This document shows, in pieces, positions 16,163 to 25,780 of a stretch of 64,000 bases of DNA. Position 1 is the first letter of the stretch. Every line of letters begins with the position of its first letter. The notes below the pieces were generated by a model that made no database searches, was not told the DNA's origin, and saw only the letters and a list, made by a program, of their open reading frames with translations. The translations under genes and the position numbers were made by a program. This DNA is from Chloroflexota bacterium (GTDB lineage: Bacteria > Chloroflexota > Dehalococcoidia > Lucifugimonadales > Lucifugimonadaceae). Location: the NCBI GenBank assembly GCA_018650845.1, contig JABIFF010000008.1:62001-126000 (forward strand), given 5' to 3'.

Positions 16163-18919
16163 ATGTTCAAGCTGTTCAACAAACTCGTTGGTGATTCCAA
16201 CGAAAAAGCCCTAAAAGATATTCAACCCCTCGTCGATGAGATTAGTAGTCTCGAGCCTGAGTTTGAAAAACTCAGCGATGAAGAGCTCAAAGGCGTAACC
16301 GCCGACTACCGTTCCCGGTACAACGGCGGGGAAAGCCTCGACGACATTCTTCCAGAAGCATTCGCTGCTGTTCGGGAAGCGTCACGTCGAGCCGTTGGAA
16401 TGCGACCGTTCGACGTTCAGATGATCGGTGGAATTGTTCTTCACCAAGGCAAAATCGCTGAAATGCGCACGGGTGAGGGCAAAACCCTTGTAGCCACCAT
16501 GCCGGCGTATTTGAACGCTATTTCCGGCGGAGGCGCACACGTAATTACCGTGAACGACTATCTCGCAAAGCTTCATGCTGGCTGGATGGGTAACGTTCAT
16601 CACGCGCTTGGAATAACCGTTGGATGTCTGCAGAACGACGCATCGTGGGTATTTAATCCCGATGCTCCGCTGGCTGTTGGTGCTGGTGAAGAGCACAACG
16701 AAGATGATGCCGACGCCGCTCCACCGGTGCGAACGCCCGAAGACAACTTCAACTCTGCTACGAAGCAAGAGGCGTACGCCTGCGATATCACTTATGGCAC
16801 GAACAACGAGTTCGGCTTCGACTATCTTCGCGACAACATGGTTGAAGAATCAGAGCGTCGTGTTCAGCGCGGTCGTACTTACGCAATCGTCGATGAAGTA
16901 GACAGCATTCTGATTGACGAAGCTCGAACTCCGCTGATCATTTCTGGTCCTGCGAAGGAACAAGGTCAGGAATACCGACGATTCTCGGTGCTGGCCAAGC
17001 GACTAACAGTCGATGTGCATTTCGAGATCGAAGATAAGCGCAAGACGATTATGCTTTCTGACGAAGGTATCGCAGCTGTTGAGCGTGAGCTGAAGGTCGA
17101 AAACCTCTACGCCCCTGAAAACGATGTTCTTTCTCACTTCACTGAGAACGCCATCCGCGCAGAGCACGTTTACGCAAAAGATCGTGAGTATGTGGTTCAG
17201 GGCCAGGAAGTTGTTCTAGTCGACGAATTTACAGGTCGACTGATGACTGGTCGCCGCTTTTCAGATGGTCTTCATCAGGCTCTCGAAGCTAAAGAGGGTG
17301 TCAGAGTTCAGCGTGAATCGAACACCTACGCCACTATTACGCTTCAGAACTACTTCCGCATGTACGACAAGCTCGCTGGGATGACCGGTACTGCTGCTAC
17401 AGAAGCGGAAGAACTCGACAAGATTTACAAGCTTGAAGTAGTCGATATTCCTACGAACAAGCCGATTCAACGACAGGACCTTGGCGACTACATCTACATG
17501 ACCGAAGAGGCCAAGTGGAACGCCATCGCTGAGAAAATTTCTGAACTTCATCACGACGGACGACCAGTTCTAGTTGGTACGACCAGCATCGACAAATCTG
17601 AACTCCTAGGTGACTTGCTCAAGAAAAAGCACGTTCCCCACAACGTTCTAAACGCTAAGCAGCACGAGCGTGAAGCCAACGTGGTTGCCGAAGCCGGTAA
17701 GGCTGGCGCTGTAACGGTTGCAACCAACATGGCAGGTCGTGGTACCGACATCATTCTTGGCGGTAATCCTGATGTGACTACGCCGACCGAGGCTGGTTGG
17801 GATACCGACCACGACACTATTGTTCAAAAGGGTGGTCTATTCGTTCTAGGTACGGAGCGACATGAATCACGCCGCATCGATAACCAGCTACGTGGACGTT
17901 GTGGTCGACAGGGTGACCCGGGTGAAACTCAGTTCTTCCTTTCTACTGAAGATGACATCGTTCGACGGTTCGGTGGCGACAAAATTCGCGGCGCAATGAG
18001 CCTGTTCCGTTGGGAAGCTGATGTTCCTATCGAGAACAAAATGGTCTCGAAATCGGTTGAAACGGCCCAAACCAAAGTTGAAGCCCAGAACTTCGAAATT
18101 CGAAAGTATTTGGTCGACTACGACGACGTTGTGAACACGCAGCGTGACGTGATTTACCAGCTCCGCGACAAGATTATTGATGGCGAGGATCTCCGCCCAA
18201 CGATTTCCGAATATATCGAAGAAGAAGTTCGGATTATCGTTAGCGAACGCATCAATGGCGGCAGTGAGAACTATGATGTTGAAGGTCTGTTCCGTGACTT
18301 GATGCTGGTATTCCCAACACCTGAAGGCTTCCCTGAACGAGACGATATCTTTGACATGCGGCCTGAAGAGGCAGTAGATACCTTCCTTGAACTGATCGAC
18401 ACTATCTATGACAAACGTACCGGCGAGTTTGGGGCAGAGCTGCTTCACAAGCTGGAACGCACGATCATGCTTCGTACTATCGATGAACACTGGGTTGAGC
18501 ACCTGACTTCGATGGACAACATGAGGCAGGGAATTGGTCTTGAGGCTGCAGGTCAGCGTGACCCGCTCGTTGCTTACAAGCGACAGGCTTTTGAGATGTT
18601 CACGCAGCTGGATACGACTATAAAGTCGACGGTAGCTCGTACTATCTTCCGTGTGGCGCTTACACAGCAGCCACCACCGTCTGCAGCGCCTGTAACGAGT
18701 GCAACGAAGGCTGATGCCGATGTTTCGACGCAGAAGGCGAATGCCGTTGCGAACCAGAAATCGGTGATGTCGAGCGTCAACTCAGGGCACGGCAGTGGTC
18801 AGCAGGGCGGTAATAGCCTTGCTCAGGTGCCGACACACACGCCTGATGGTCGAAAGATGACCCGAGCAGAGCGTCGCAAGATCGAACGCCTCCAACGCAA
18901 GCAGTCGAAGCAGGACTAA
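16163..18919 (+). CDS. secA: Preprotein translocase ATPase SecA
   Basis: 918 residues. The motor powers Sec export at the inner face of the membrane. Walker A is MRTGEGKT (101-108), the DEAD-type Walker B is within IVDEVDSILIDEARTPLIISG, and the second helicase half contains TNMAGRGTDIILGG and the arginine-finger region QLRGRCGRQGDPG. An acidic insertion rich in Glu/Asp sits at about 162-197 between Walker A and the DEVD box. The C-terminus is Lys/Arg-rich (RRKIERLQRKQSK) and lacks the zinc-binding SecB motif. No clear ribosome site precedes the ATG. Confidence 0.97.
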   Translation: MFKLFNKLVGDSNEKALKDIQPLVDEISSLEPEFEKLSDEELKGVTADYRSRYNGGESLDDILPEAFAAVREASRRAVGMRPFDVQMIGGIVLHQGKIAEMRTGEGKTLVATMPAYLNAISGGGAHVITVNDYLAKLHAGWMGNVHHALGITVGCLQNDASWVFNPDAPLAVGAGEEHNEDDADAAPPVRTPEDNFNSATKQEAYACDITYGTNNEFGFDYLRDNMVEESERRVQRGRTYAIVDEVDSILIDEARTPLIISGPAKEQGQEYRRFSVLAKRLTVDVHFEIEDKRKTIMLSDEGIAAVERELKVENLYAPENDVLSHFTENAIRAEHVYAKDREYVVQGQEVVLVDEFTGRLMTGRRFSDGLHQALEAKEGVRVQRESNTYATITLQNYFRMYDKLAGMTGTAATEAEELDKIYKLEVVDIPTNKPIQRQDLGDYIYMTEEAKWNAIAEKISELHHDGRPVLVGTTSIDKSELLGDLLKKKHVPHNVLNAKQHEREANVVAEAGKAGAVTVATNMAGRGTDIILGGNPDVTTPTEAGWDTDHDTIVQKGGLFVLGTERHESRRIDNQLRGRCGRQGDPGETQFFLSTEDDIVRRFGGDKIRGAMSLFRWEADVPIENKMVSKSVETAQTKVEAQNFEIRKYLVDYDDVVNTQRDVIYQLRDKIIDGEDLRPTISEYIEEEVRIIVSERINGGSENYDVEGLFRDLMLVFPTPEGFPERDDIFDMRPEEAVDTFLELIDTIYDKRTGEFGAELLHKLERTIMLRTIDEHWVEHLTSMDNMRQGIGLEAAGQRDPLVAYKRQAFEMFTQLDTTIKSTVARTIFRVALTQQPPPSAAPVTSATKADADVSTQKANAVANQKSVMSSVNSGHGSGQQGGNSLAQVPTHTPDGRKMTRAERRKIERLQRKQSKQD

Positions 18920-19038
18920 GTGGCGAAGCCACGTTTTCTGAGAGATTGATCGTTGTTGGCTAACTTGTGAGTTGAGGCTTCGGGTGACTTCTCGCTAGCT
19001 GCGACAATCGCTCTAGAGCAATAGCTTCGTTCGACCAC

Positions 19039-19062
19039 TGTCATCCCGAACCTGATTCACGA
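19039..19062. repeat. Dispersed palindromic repeat family B, diverged copy 5
   Basis: TGTCATCCCGAACCTGATTC then ACGA; it differs from the other copies at several stem positions, so the palindrome is partly lost. Confidence 0.6.
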
Positions 19063-19093
19063 ACTCATACATCTGCCTGGATTCGCCTTGCTT

Positions 19094-19132
19094 GTCATTG
19101 CGAGGAGTTGCCCGGAACGACGTGGCAATCAG
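19094..19132. repeat. Dispersed repeat family A arm, forward copy
   Basis: GTCATTGCGAGGAG at the left and GACGTGGCAATCAG at the right, with a variable centre. Other copies are at 2835 and 52557-52671. Confidence 0.75.
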
Positions 19133-19209
19133 TGAGCAAACGACGGAATCAACCGAATCTGCAATCATCGTCCTTGTCTTAACATTTCATTTTTGAGCAG
19201 TCGAACATG

Positions 19210-19234
19210 ATTCTGAATCAAGTTCAGAATGACA
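19210..19234. repeat. Dispersed palindromic repeat family B, copy 6
   Basis: ATTCTGAA-TCAAG-TTCAGAAT followed by GACA; identical in the stem to the perfect copy at 2728-2756, in the opposite orientation. Confidence 0.8.
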
Positions 19235-19283
19235 GTGCTAGATGATGCACCTTGCTTGCTCCGCCCGCGATAACCTGTAGGGC

Positions 19284-21053
19284 ATGGACAACAATTCGAT
19301 TTCTCAGGTGCTTGCCGATGTCGCCGTGCTGATGCAGGCGAAGGGCGAGAACGTATTCAAAGTTCGTGCTCATTCGAAGGCATCGGATCAGATAAAAAGC
19401 CTTTCGTATCCGATCACCGACATCGCGGAGGACGCGGACAAGCTCGGAGAAATTCCAGGCTTTGGTGCAGGGATAATCGAGATCGTCCAAGAATTGACTC
19501 GTACGGGTCGGCTTGGATTATTTGAGGAACTGTCGGAAGAACTTCCAGATGGCGTTCTTGAACTTGTTCAGATTCCCGGCATTGGCCCAAAGATTGCAGT
19601 AACGGCTGCGAATGATCTTGGAATTAGCACGTATGAGCAGCTCGCCGCTTCGATCGAATCAGGCGATTTTCAAAGCCTCCCGCGGATTAGTAAAAAGGGC
19701 GCAGTTCAGATTCTTCGCCACGTGAATGCGCGTGTGGAGCAAGGGAAGCGAATTGGGATAGGTCCGGCGACTCAGGCGGCAAGCGATGTGATCGCTGAAC
19801 TGAAAGAGCGTTGTCCGCAAATTGCGAAGATAGAAGTTGCTGGAAGCGTGCGTCGGTCGGCAGAGCTTATTGGCAATATCAACATCGTGTGTGCGGTGTC
19901 GGATGCGAGCGATTCACCGGCAATCACGGATGCGTTCACGACTCTATCGAACGTTCACGAAGTGCAAAGTCATGATGACCGGGCCGCCGTGTTTACCGAT
20001 TCGAAGGGCTTCAGTTTTTTGATAACTGTTGTTGGCGAAAATGCTTTCGCCGGCGCGCTGGTCTACGCCACGGGATCTGTAGCGCACGGCAAGCAGTTGG
20101 AAAAGCTTGCTATTGAGCATGGCAGCGAGCTAACGTCGTTTGGTCTCATTGATGCTGGTGATGGTTCGGTTGTAGATGTTCAGTCAGAGGAAGATCTATA
20201 TAGCCGTTTGGGGCTTGATTTCGTTCCACCGGAGATGCGTGAGAACAGCGGCGAGCTAGAAATTGCTGCTAAACACGAACTACCAAAGATGGTCACTCTC
20301 GACGATATTCGTGGCGATCTGCACTCGCACACGAACTGGTCGGACGGTCGATACCCGATGGAGGATATGGTCGCCGCGGCTGCCAACGGGCGCGGTTTCG
20401 AGTATCTCGCCGTAACCGATCACTCGCCGAGCGCCACTGTCGCCAACGGACTCAAACCCGACATGCTGCTTGCCCACAATACGGCCGTTCGGGAATTATC
20501 TGAATCCTCTCCAATACGACTGCTCACTGGTACTGAGATGGACATCAAGCCCGATGGATCACTGGACTACAGTGATGAACTACTGGCTGATCTCGATATC
20601 GTTATTGCCTCGATTCATTCGGGAATGGATCAAGACAGCGCGACGATGACTCAGCGGGTTATCGACGCCATGGCAAGTCCGCACGTTGACGTCATCTGCC
20701 ACCTCACGGCGCGCCTGCTAGGTAAGCGTGCTCCTGTCGAGATGGACGTCGAAGCCGTACTCGAAGCGGCAGTTCGAACCGGTACGGTGATGGAGATAAA
20801 TGCTTCGCCAGACCGCGTTGATTTGAGGGCTGACCACGTACGGCGAGCGGTCGATCTGGGTGTAATCTTTGCAATTAACACCGACTCGCATCGGACGTGG
20901 CAGTTCGACAACATGCGGTTTGGCGTAAACACAGCGATTCGCGGTGGGGTTGAACCCAAACGTGTAATCAACACTCTTCACTATGCGGAGCTCATGGCGT
21001 TCCTTGCGCTCCCAAAATCAGAACGATACGCATTCAACGAATCACGTGGTTAG
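19284..21053 (+). CDS. PolX-family protein: inactive-looking polymerase core plus intact PHP domain
   Basis: 589 residues. The N-terminal helix-hairpin-helix segments (IPGFGAGI near 57, IPGIGPKI near 97) and GSVRR (187-191) identify the family-X polymerase core. The catalytic DxD expected after GSxRR reads N198-I-N200, and the third Asp, usually in VDL, aligns with FLI at 245-247. Polymerase activity is therefore unlikely. The PHP domain keeps its nine usual metal ligands: H347, H349, D354, H380, E418, H445, H473, D534 and H536. In bacterial PolX this domain is a metal-dependent 3'-5' exonuclease/phosphoesterase. The protein may act as a structure-recognising nuclease in repair. ATG start at 19284. 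Confidence 0.88.
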   Translation: MDNNSISQVLADVAVLMQAKGENVFKVRAHSKASDQIKSLSYPITDIAEDADKLGEIPGFGAGIIEIVQELTRTGRLGLFEELSEELPDGVLELVQIPGIGPKIAVTAANDLGISTYEQLAASIESGDFQSLPRISKKGAVQILRHVNARVEQGKRIGIGPATQAASDVIAELKERCPQIAKIEVAGSVRRSAELIGNINIVCAVSDASDSPAITDAFTTLSNVHEVQSHDDRAAVFTDSKGFSFLITVVGENAFAGALVYATGSVAHGKQLEKLAIEHGSELTSFGLIDAGDGSVVDVQSEEDLYSRLGLDFVPPEMRENSGELEIAAKHELPKMVTLDDIRGDLHSHTNWSDGRYPMEDMVAAAANGRGFEYLAVTDHSPSATVANGLKPDMLLAHNTAVRELSESSPIRLLTGTEMDIKPDGSLDYSDELLADLDIVIASIHSGMDQDSATMTQRVIDAMASPHVDVICHLTARLLGKRAPVEMDVEAVLEAAVRTGTVMEINASPDRVDLRADHVRRAVDLGVIFAINTDSHRTWQFDNMRFGVNTAIRGGVEPKRVINTLHYAELMAFLALPKSERYAFNESRG

Positions 21054-21852
21054 CAGTCAAGAATCAAGCACATCTACCAAATCGCTAGCGCGAGAAGCGC
21101 GGGCGGTTATCTCGCGACTGAAAACTGAACTCGAACCGATCGAGATTGGTGGTGAGCGGTGGAAGCTTACGATTCTCGAAACCATCGCAAAATGGCCGTT
21201 AGCGAGCGAGAAGCATGCTGGCGAAGTTTTGGATTATTTGATCGGCGGCGAAGCGTTCGACTGGCGTCTGCTGGCTCAGCGATTACTTACTGAGTGCGGT
21301 TCTTCGATCGACGAAGATAAGTGGCGAGATTGGCTGAACGACCCCGTGCTGTTTGCAGGTTTCGAAGAGCCTGAGTTCATGCGTGCTGTGGGCGTAGACA
21401 AGGGCAGGGCGCACCTTTCGTACTTCTATGGTGTGACTGTCGAGCAGGCACTAGTGGTGGCTGTCGAAGAAGAAGTAACTCATCGACGGGTTGCTGCAGG
21501 ACGGCAGTTGAGCGACAAATCGCTGGAGCTGGCGTACGAGACTCTTTACGGCAATACTCGTGACCAACTTTGGGAAGTTTTTAAACTTGAAAGCGGCACT
21601 AAAGCTCCCCGTGACGGTTGGCGACATCGAGATGAACATACTTTGGGCGCGGAGGATGCGTTTACCTACTGGCTGTTCAAGCTTCGCATGGAACGTTCCG
21701 ATCCTGCCAAGATCGCTAGCGACACCCGAAAAGGTCTAGCCAAGTTAGAGCGAATGCGACAGAACGATGTGCGACGAAAGAAACTCGTTCATTCAGACGA
21801 TATGCGGAAGAAAATGCGAGTGGGTCGCCGACGTCGTCGAACGAAGGCGTAA
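21046..21852 (+). CDS. Protein of unknown function, basic C-terminus
   Basis: 268 residues if GTG 21046 is the start; this overlaps the end of the PolX-like gene by 8 nt and suggests coupling. An earlier start at 20983 would lie deep in that gene. The sequence is mostly helical and soluble. The stretch HAGEVLDYLIGGEAFDWRLL recalls small helical repeats, and the last 45 residues are strongly basic (RRKKL, KKMRVGRRRRRTKA), which could bind nucleic acid. I recognise no family. The link to a DNA-repair-type nuclease suggests, but does not show, a DNA-related role. Confidence 0.75.
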   Translation: MVSSQESSTSTKSLAREARAVISRLKTELEPIEIGGERWKLTILETIAKWPLASEKHAGEVLDYLIGGEAFDWRLLAQRLLTECGSSIDEDKWRDWLNDPVLFAGFEEPEFMRAVGVDKGRAHLSYFYGVTVEQALVVAVEEEVTHRRVAAGRQLSDKSLELAYETLYGNTRDQLWEVFKLESGTKAPRDGWRHRDEHTLGAEDAFTYWLFKLRMERSDPAKIASDTRKGLAKLERMRQNDVRRKKLVHSDDMRKKMRVGRRRRRTKA

Positions 21853-21917
21853 GCAGTAATAGGCATTGCGTTCGTACGAACTAACGGCTAGCCTGAATGT
21901 GATATTGAATCAGCTTC

Positions 21918-22193
21918 GACGAGAAGTAGTAGCGGGCAGGCAGGGTCAAAGAGATCCGGTGGTTGGTGTGAACCGGAACCCTTGCATTCGTGAAGTCATC
22001 TCCGAGCTGGTGTCCTGAAATCTTCGTAGTGCTGAGCACTCGAAATTAGTAAGTTCACCCGGTTGCTCCGTTACAGCTAATTGAGTGGTTCGCTCGCAGC
22101 AAGATGCGCGAGTGGGCAACGAAGGTGGTACCGCGGTTAACCCGTCCTTTGATGAAGTTCAAATAAGTAATTTCTGAAGTGGATGGGTTTTTT
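21918..22193 (+). promoter_or_regulatory. T-box riboswitch ahead of valS (GUC specifier)
   Basis: A canonical transcriptional T-box leader. The AG bulge AAGAGA (21949-21954) is followed by GGTGG and GGTGTGAACC of the stem I top. The segment GTGAAGTCATCTCCGAG places the specifier codon GTC (valine) at 21995-21997. The T-box sequence AAGGTGGTACCGCGG is at 22122-22136, where TGGT would pair with the ACCA end of uncharged tRNA-Val. CCCGTCC (22141-22147) and GGATGGG (22181-22187) then form the terminator stem before a T-run (22188-22193). Uncharged tRNA-Val should favour read-through into valS. Confidence 0.95.
22141..22193 (+). terminator. T-box-controlled intrinsic terminator
   Basis: AACCCGTCC pairs with GGATGGGTT (one G-T pair) around a 33-nt loop, followed by six T. 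Its left arm directly follows the T-box sequence, which forms the competing antiterminator when tRNA is bound. Confidence 0.9.
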
Positions 22194-22259
22194 ATTGCCC
22201 ATTTTTGAGCGGTACGAAACGGTCAGCAATTGGTCAGTAAGACCAAATAGGAAAATAAA

Positions 22260-24920
22260 TTGAAGTCGATAGAGTTTGGCGATCTTCCAAAGCGCTTTGA
22301 TGCTAACGAGCGTGAACTGCACTGGCGAAAGCGCTGGGATGAACTGGGTGTAGCGAAGCGCGACCCGGACGCACCGCGTGAGAAATCGTTCGTGATCGAC
22401 TCACCACCGCCAACTGTTAGCGGATCACTGCACATTGGTCACATATTTTCGTACACGCATCAGGACCTAATCGCCCGTTACAAGCGAATGGCTGGCTGGA
22501 ACGTTGCTTACCCAATGGGCTGGGACGACAACGGCCTGCCTACCGAACGGCGTGTTCAGAATTACTTCTCGGTTCGCGCCGAACGGGGAGTGCCTTACAT
22601 CGAGAATCTTGATGTAGAGGCGAAGCGCGCAGAGCTGGGGCTCAAGAAGGGCCGACAGCTAGTAATCAACCGCCAGAACTTCATCGAACTATGTCGAGTT
22701 GTAACCGAGATGGACGAGATCGTCTTCAAAGAGACATTCGACCGCATGGGCTACTCGATCGACTGGGGCGATGAGTACGCGACTATCGACGACAAGAGCC
22801 GTCGTATCGCGCAGCGTTCGTTCCTAGACCTCCACGAGAAGAACCACGTGTACCAGTTGGAATCGCCAACAATGTGGGACGTCGATTTCCAGACAGCCGT
22901 TGCACAGGCCGAAGTCGAAGATCGTGAAAAGGGTGGGGCTTACCACGACATTGAATTTGGTGTGTTCGAAGAGGACGCACCGGTCAAGAGCTTTGTTATT
23001 TCTACTACTCGACCAGAGCTACTCGCTGCCTGTGTCGGAATCACCGCTCACCCTGACGACGAACGGTTCAAAGGACTGTTCGGCAAGCACGCTGTGACGC
23101 CTGGATTCTTCGCGAAGGTTCCAATCTTTCCAAGCACCGAAGCCGATCCCGAAAAGGGAACCGGAATTTTGATGGTGTGTACGTTCGGTGACCAGACCGA
23201 CGTAGCGTGGTGGCGTGAAGAAGGACTCGAACTGCGCCAGATTATGGGGCGTAATGGTCGAATACTCGATCACGAGTTCGTTGCTGCAGGAAGCGAAGGC
23301 TGGGAGAGCCTGAATCCTGAAAAAGCGAACGAGAACTATCAAACGATCGTAGGAAAGCGCACGCCTTCCGCTAAGTCGTTGATAGTTGACATGATGCGTG
23401 AAGCTGAGAACTCGGCGACCGGCAACGGTGCGCCGCTTCAGGATGAGCCAAAGCAGATTCAGCACCCCGTTCGTTATTACGAGAAGGGCGACAGTCCGCT
23501 TGAATATCTCACCACTCGTCAGTGGTTCGTTCGCATGCTCGACAAGACCGACCAGATGATCGAAATGGGGCGCAAGATTACTTGGCACCCAGAGTTCATG
23601 CGTAAGCGATTCGAGAACTGGACCGAGAACTTGAACGTCGACTGGTGCATTTCGCGCCAGCGGTATTTTGGTGTTCCGATTCCTGTTTGGTACCCGCTCG
23701 ATGATCAGGGCGAACCTCAGTACGATCAGGCGATTATTGCTACGCCTGACATGCTTCCTGTCGACCCTGAATCAGTGGCGGCTCCTGGTTATGAAGAAAG
23801 CCAGCGCGGCGTTCCGGGCGGATTCGCTGGAGAGCCAGATATTTTCGACACGTGGTTCACTTCATCACTCAGCCCACAGACTGTGGCTCGCTGGGGTGAT
23901 GAGGACGATCAGATGAATTCGTTGTTCCCAATGGACGTACGTCCACAGGGTCACGACATCATCCGGACTTGGGCGTTCTACACGATCGCTAAGGCGATGC
24001 TGCATCAGGAATCGGTTCCATGGCACAACATCAACCTTTCGGGTTGGGTGCTTGATCCGGATCGCAAGAAGATGTCGAAGTCGAAGGGCAACGTGGTTAC
24101 GCCGGTTGATGTACTCGATCGATTCGGAGCGGACGCTGTTCGGTACTGGTCGGCATCGTTCAAACTGGGCGTTGACGCAGCTAACGACGAAGCGATTTTC
24201 AAAATCGGTGGCAAGCTAGTCACCAAGTTGTACAACGCTGGAAAATTTGTGTTGGCTCAGACGGCTGAAGATGGACCGATCACCAACGAGCTTGACCGAG
24301 CGTTTATCGCCGAGCTCAAGGAAGTTGTTCGAATCGCCGGTGAAGCATTCGATAAATTTGAGTTCTCGGCTGCGCTACAAGAGACAGAAAAATTCTTCTG
24401 GGGGGCGTTTACCGATAACTACATCGAACTGTTGAAGCGACGATCACGTTCGGAAGACGACCCCGCTGGCAGGGCTTCGGCGGTTGCGACATTGCGACTT
24501 GGACTGAACGTGGTGTTGCGATTGTTTGCACCTGTCGTTCCGACCATTACAGAGGAAGTTTGGAGCTGGGTATTCGCGGAAGAGACTGGCGAGCCTTCGA
24601 TTCACAAAGCTCCGTGGCCAACGGTTGAAGAGCTTGATTCGATTGCTGCGCCTGAGATTGCTGGGTCGTTCCCGGCAGCATGTGATGCGATTTCAGCCAT
24701 TCGAAAAGCCAAGAGCGAGAGCGGTGTGAGCTTGAATCGTGAGCTGTTGAGTCTTGTGCTCGAAGCTGACGAAACTGGCGAGTCGGATCTACGACTGGTG
24801 CTTGATGACGTTGCTGCTGCCGGTGGTGCTGAGGCGATTAGTTTCGCTCCAGGCACGCCGACTGCCGATTGGCGTTACACAGCCCAGATCGAAGCTGCTG
24901 AGGCACCTGAGAAGAAGTAG
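22260..24920 (+). CDS. valS: Valyl-tRNA synthetase
   Basis: Charges tRNA-Val. 886 residues of class Ia synthetase: the HIGH motif appears in PPTVSGSLHIGHIFSYTHQD (about 50-70), the editing domain lies in the middle, the KMSKS loop is in DPDRKKMSKSKGN, and an anticodon-binding helical bundle follows. It ends soon after that bundle in TADWRYTAQIEAAEAPEKK, without the C-terminal coiled-coil arm of most bacterial ValRS; the shorter form recalls the archaeal/alphaproteobacterial type. TTG start with AGGA upstream, directly after the T-box leader. No neighbour on the same strand follows closely. Confidence 0.96.
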   Translation: MKSIEFGDLPKRFDANERELHWRKRWDELGVAKRDPDAPREKSFVIDSPPPTVSGSLHIGHIFSYTHQDLIARYKRMAGWNVAYPMGWDDNGLPTERRVQNYFSVRAERGVPYIENLDVEAKRAELGLKKGRQLVINRQNFIELCRVVTEMDEIVFKETFDRMGYSIDWGDEYATIDDKSRRIAQRSFLDLHEKNHVYQLESPTMWDVDFQTAVAQAEVEDREKGGAYHDIEFGVFEEDAPVKSFVISTTRPELLAACVGITAHPDDERFKGLFGKHAVTPGFFAKVPIFPSTEADPEKGTGILMVCTFGDQTDVAWWREEGLELRQIMGRNGRILDHEFVAAGSEGWESLNPEKANENYQTIVGKRTPSAKSLIVDMMREAENSATGNGAPLQDEPKQIQHPVRYYEKGDSPLEYLTTRQWFVRMLDKTDQMIEMGRKITWHPEFMRKRFENWTENLNVDWCISRQRYFGVPIPVWYPLDDQGEPQYDQAIIATPDMLPVDPESVAAPGYEESQRGVPGGFAGEPDIFDTWFTSSLSPQTVARWGDEDDQMNSLFPMDVRPQGHDIIRTWAFYTIAKAMLHQESVPWHNINLSGWVLDPDRKKMSKSKGNVVTPVDVLDRFGADAVRYWSASFKLGVDAANDEAIFKIGGKLVTKLYNAGKFVLAQTAEDGPITNELDRAFIAELKEVVRIAGEAFDKFEFSAALQETEKFFWGAFTDNYIELLKRRSRSEDDPAGRASAVATLRLGLNVVLRLFAPVVPTITEEVWSWVFAEETGEPSIHKAPWPTVEELDSIAAPEIAGSFPAACDAISAIRKAKSESGVSLNRELLSLVLEADETGESDLRLVLDDVAAAGGAEAISFAPGTPTADWRYTAQIEAAEAPEKK

Positions 24921-25032
24921 TGGATTAGCCACACCTGTCATTGGATGATTCAGCCTCGCGTCGCAGGGCGTTTAAGGTCCGGGCGTCATCGGATGACTTG
25001 GGACCTCGTCGCAATCTACCCTCCCTCTAACT

Positions 25033-25052
25033 CCCTCCCGAAGGAGGGAGGA
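25033..25052. terminator. Hairpin between convergent valS and RraA-like genes
   Basis: CTCCCTCC-CGAA-GGAGGGAG is a perfect 8-bp stem with a CGAA tetraloop. It could serve both converging genes. No T-run is present, and the surrounding sequence resembles the CCCTC-rich repeat family D. Confidence 0.5.
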
Positions 25053-25066
25053 CAGGGCAGGCCGGA

Positions 25067-25753
25067 CTAGCTCTTGGATTTCCATTTTTCCCACATGACT
25101 GGGGTGAAGTTTGGAACTGAGAAGAACTTGTGAAGTGCGCCTTCTTTGGCACGGACTTCAGCGCACATCTTGGCGACATCAGCCGCTTCGTCGACTGCCA
25201 CTCGTGTTGCGCCATCGGCGTCACAAACGAGAATGTCGCCGGGAGCGATTTTCAGGCTCGCAACGGTAACCGGAATTTCGTGCTCGATCATATTGAATGG
25301 TCCGTGACCGGGAACACGCCCGGTCGCCCACAGCGGCAGACCAGCCTGCTGAATGCCGGGAATGTCTCGTGCGTTGCCTTCTACAAGCGCACCGACTGCG
25401 CCTAGAGCCGCCATCTGAAACGCCATGCCATCTCCGATGATCGCCCCACGGTTGGCAGGATTATCGATGTCTTGCTGTACGACAATCACTGGGGCGTTCG
25501 CTTTGGCGATTGAATCGAAATAATCGGTTCGAGCATAGCCGTTGTCATCGCCAGCCGAGATCGGAGTCCAAGTAGACGTCAGCGCATAGCCGACCGCAGG
25601 CTTGTCACCGGGTGAGATGTACTCGCGCACTCTCGAATCGGTGTAATCATCGTCTGCGGGAATGTAGCCCCGAACGAGTATTCCGGCGTTCTGAACTGTG
25701 GCTGAATCGTATTCGGCGAGGGTGTCGAGAATCGACTGATCAACGGTTTTCAT
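25067..25753 (-). CDS. RraA-like protein (HMG aldolase/RNase E inhibitor family)
   Basis: 228 residues. The family core is clear: GDGMAFQMAALGAVGALVEGNARDIPGI carries the conserved Arg-Asp pair, followed by PLWATGRVPGHG, PGDILVCDADGATRV and a C-terminal helix. Members of this fold act as 4-hydroxy-4-methyl-2-oxoglutarate aldolases/oxaloacetate decarboxylases or, in enterobacteria, as RNase E inhibitors. Among the many sugar-acid genes here an aldolase/decarboxylase is more likely, but this is inference. A small unknown gene lies 27 bp upstream on the same strand and may be co-transcribed. Confidence 0.85.
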   Translation of the reverse strand: MKTVDQSILDTLAEYDSATVQNAGILVRGYIPADDDYTDSRVREYISPGDKPAVGYALTSTWTPISAGDDNGYARTDYFDSIAKANAPVIVVQQDIDNPANRGAIIGDGMAFQMAALGAVGALVEGNARDIPGIQQAGLPLWATGRVPGHGPFNMIEHEIPVTVASLKIAPGDILVCDADGATRVAVDEAADVAKMCAEVRAKEGALHKFFSVPNFTPVMWEKWKSKS

Positions 25754-25780
25754 TATGGCGTGATTTTCCGGGAGTGAAGG

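Larger units (their letters stand above)
18920..19283. other. Intergenic repeat cluster, no gene seen
   Basis: 364 bp between secA and the PolX-like gene with no convincing coding frame. It holds two family B copies (19039-19062, diverged; 19210-19234) and a family A arm (19094-19132). The promoter of the PolX-like gene is presumably near its right end but I see no clear -35/-10 pair. Confidence 0.65.
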
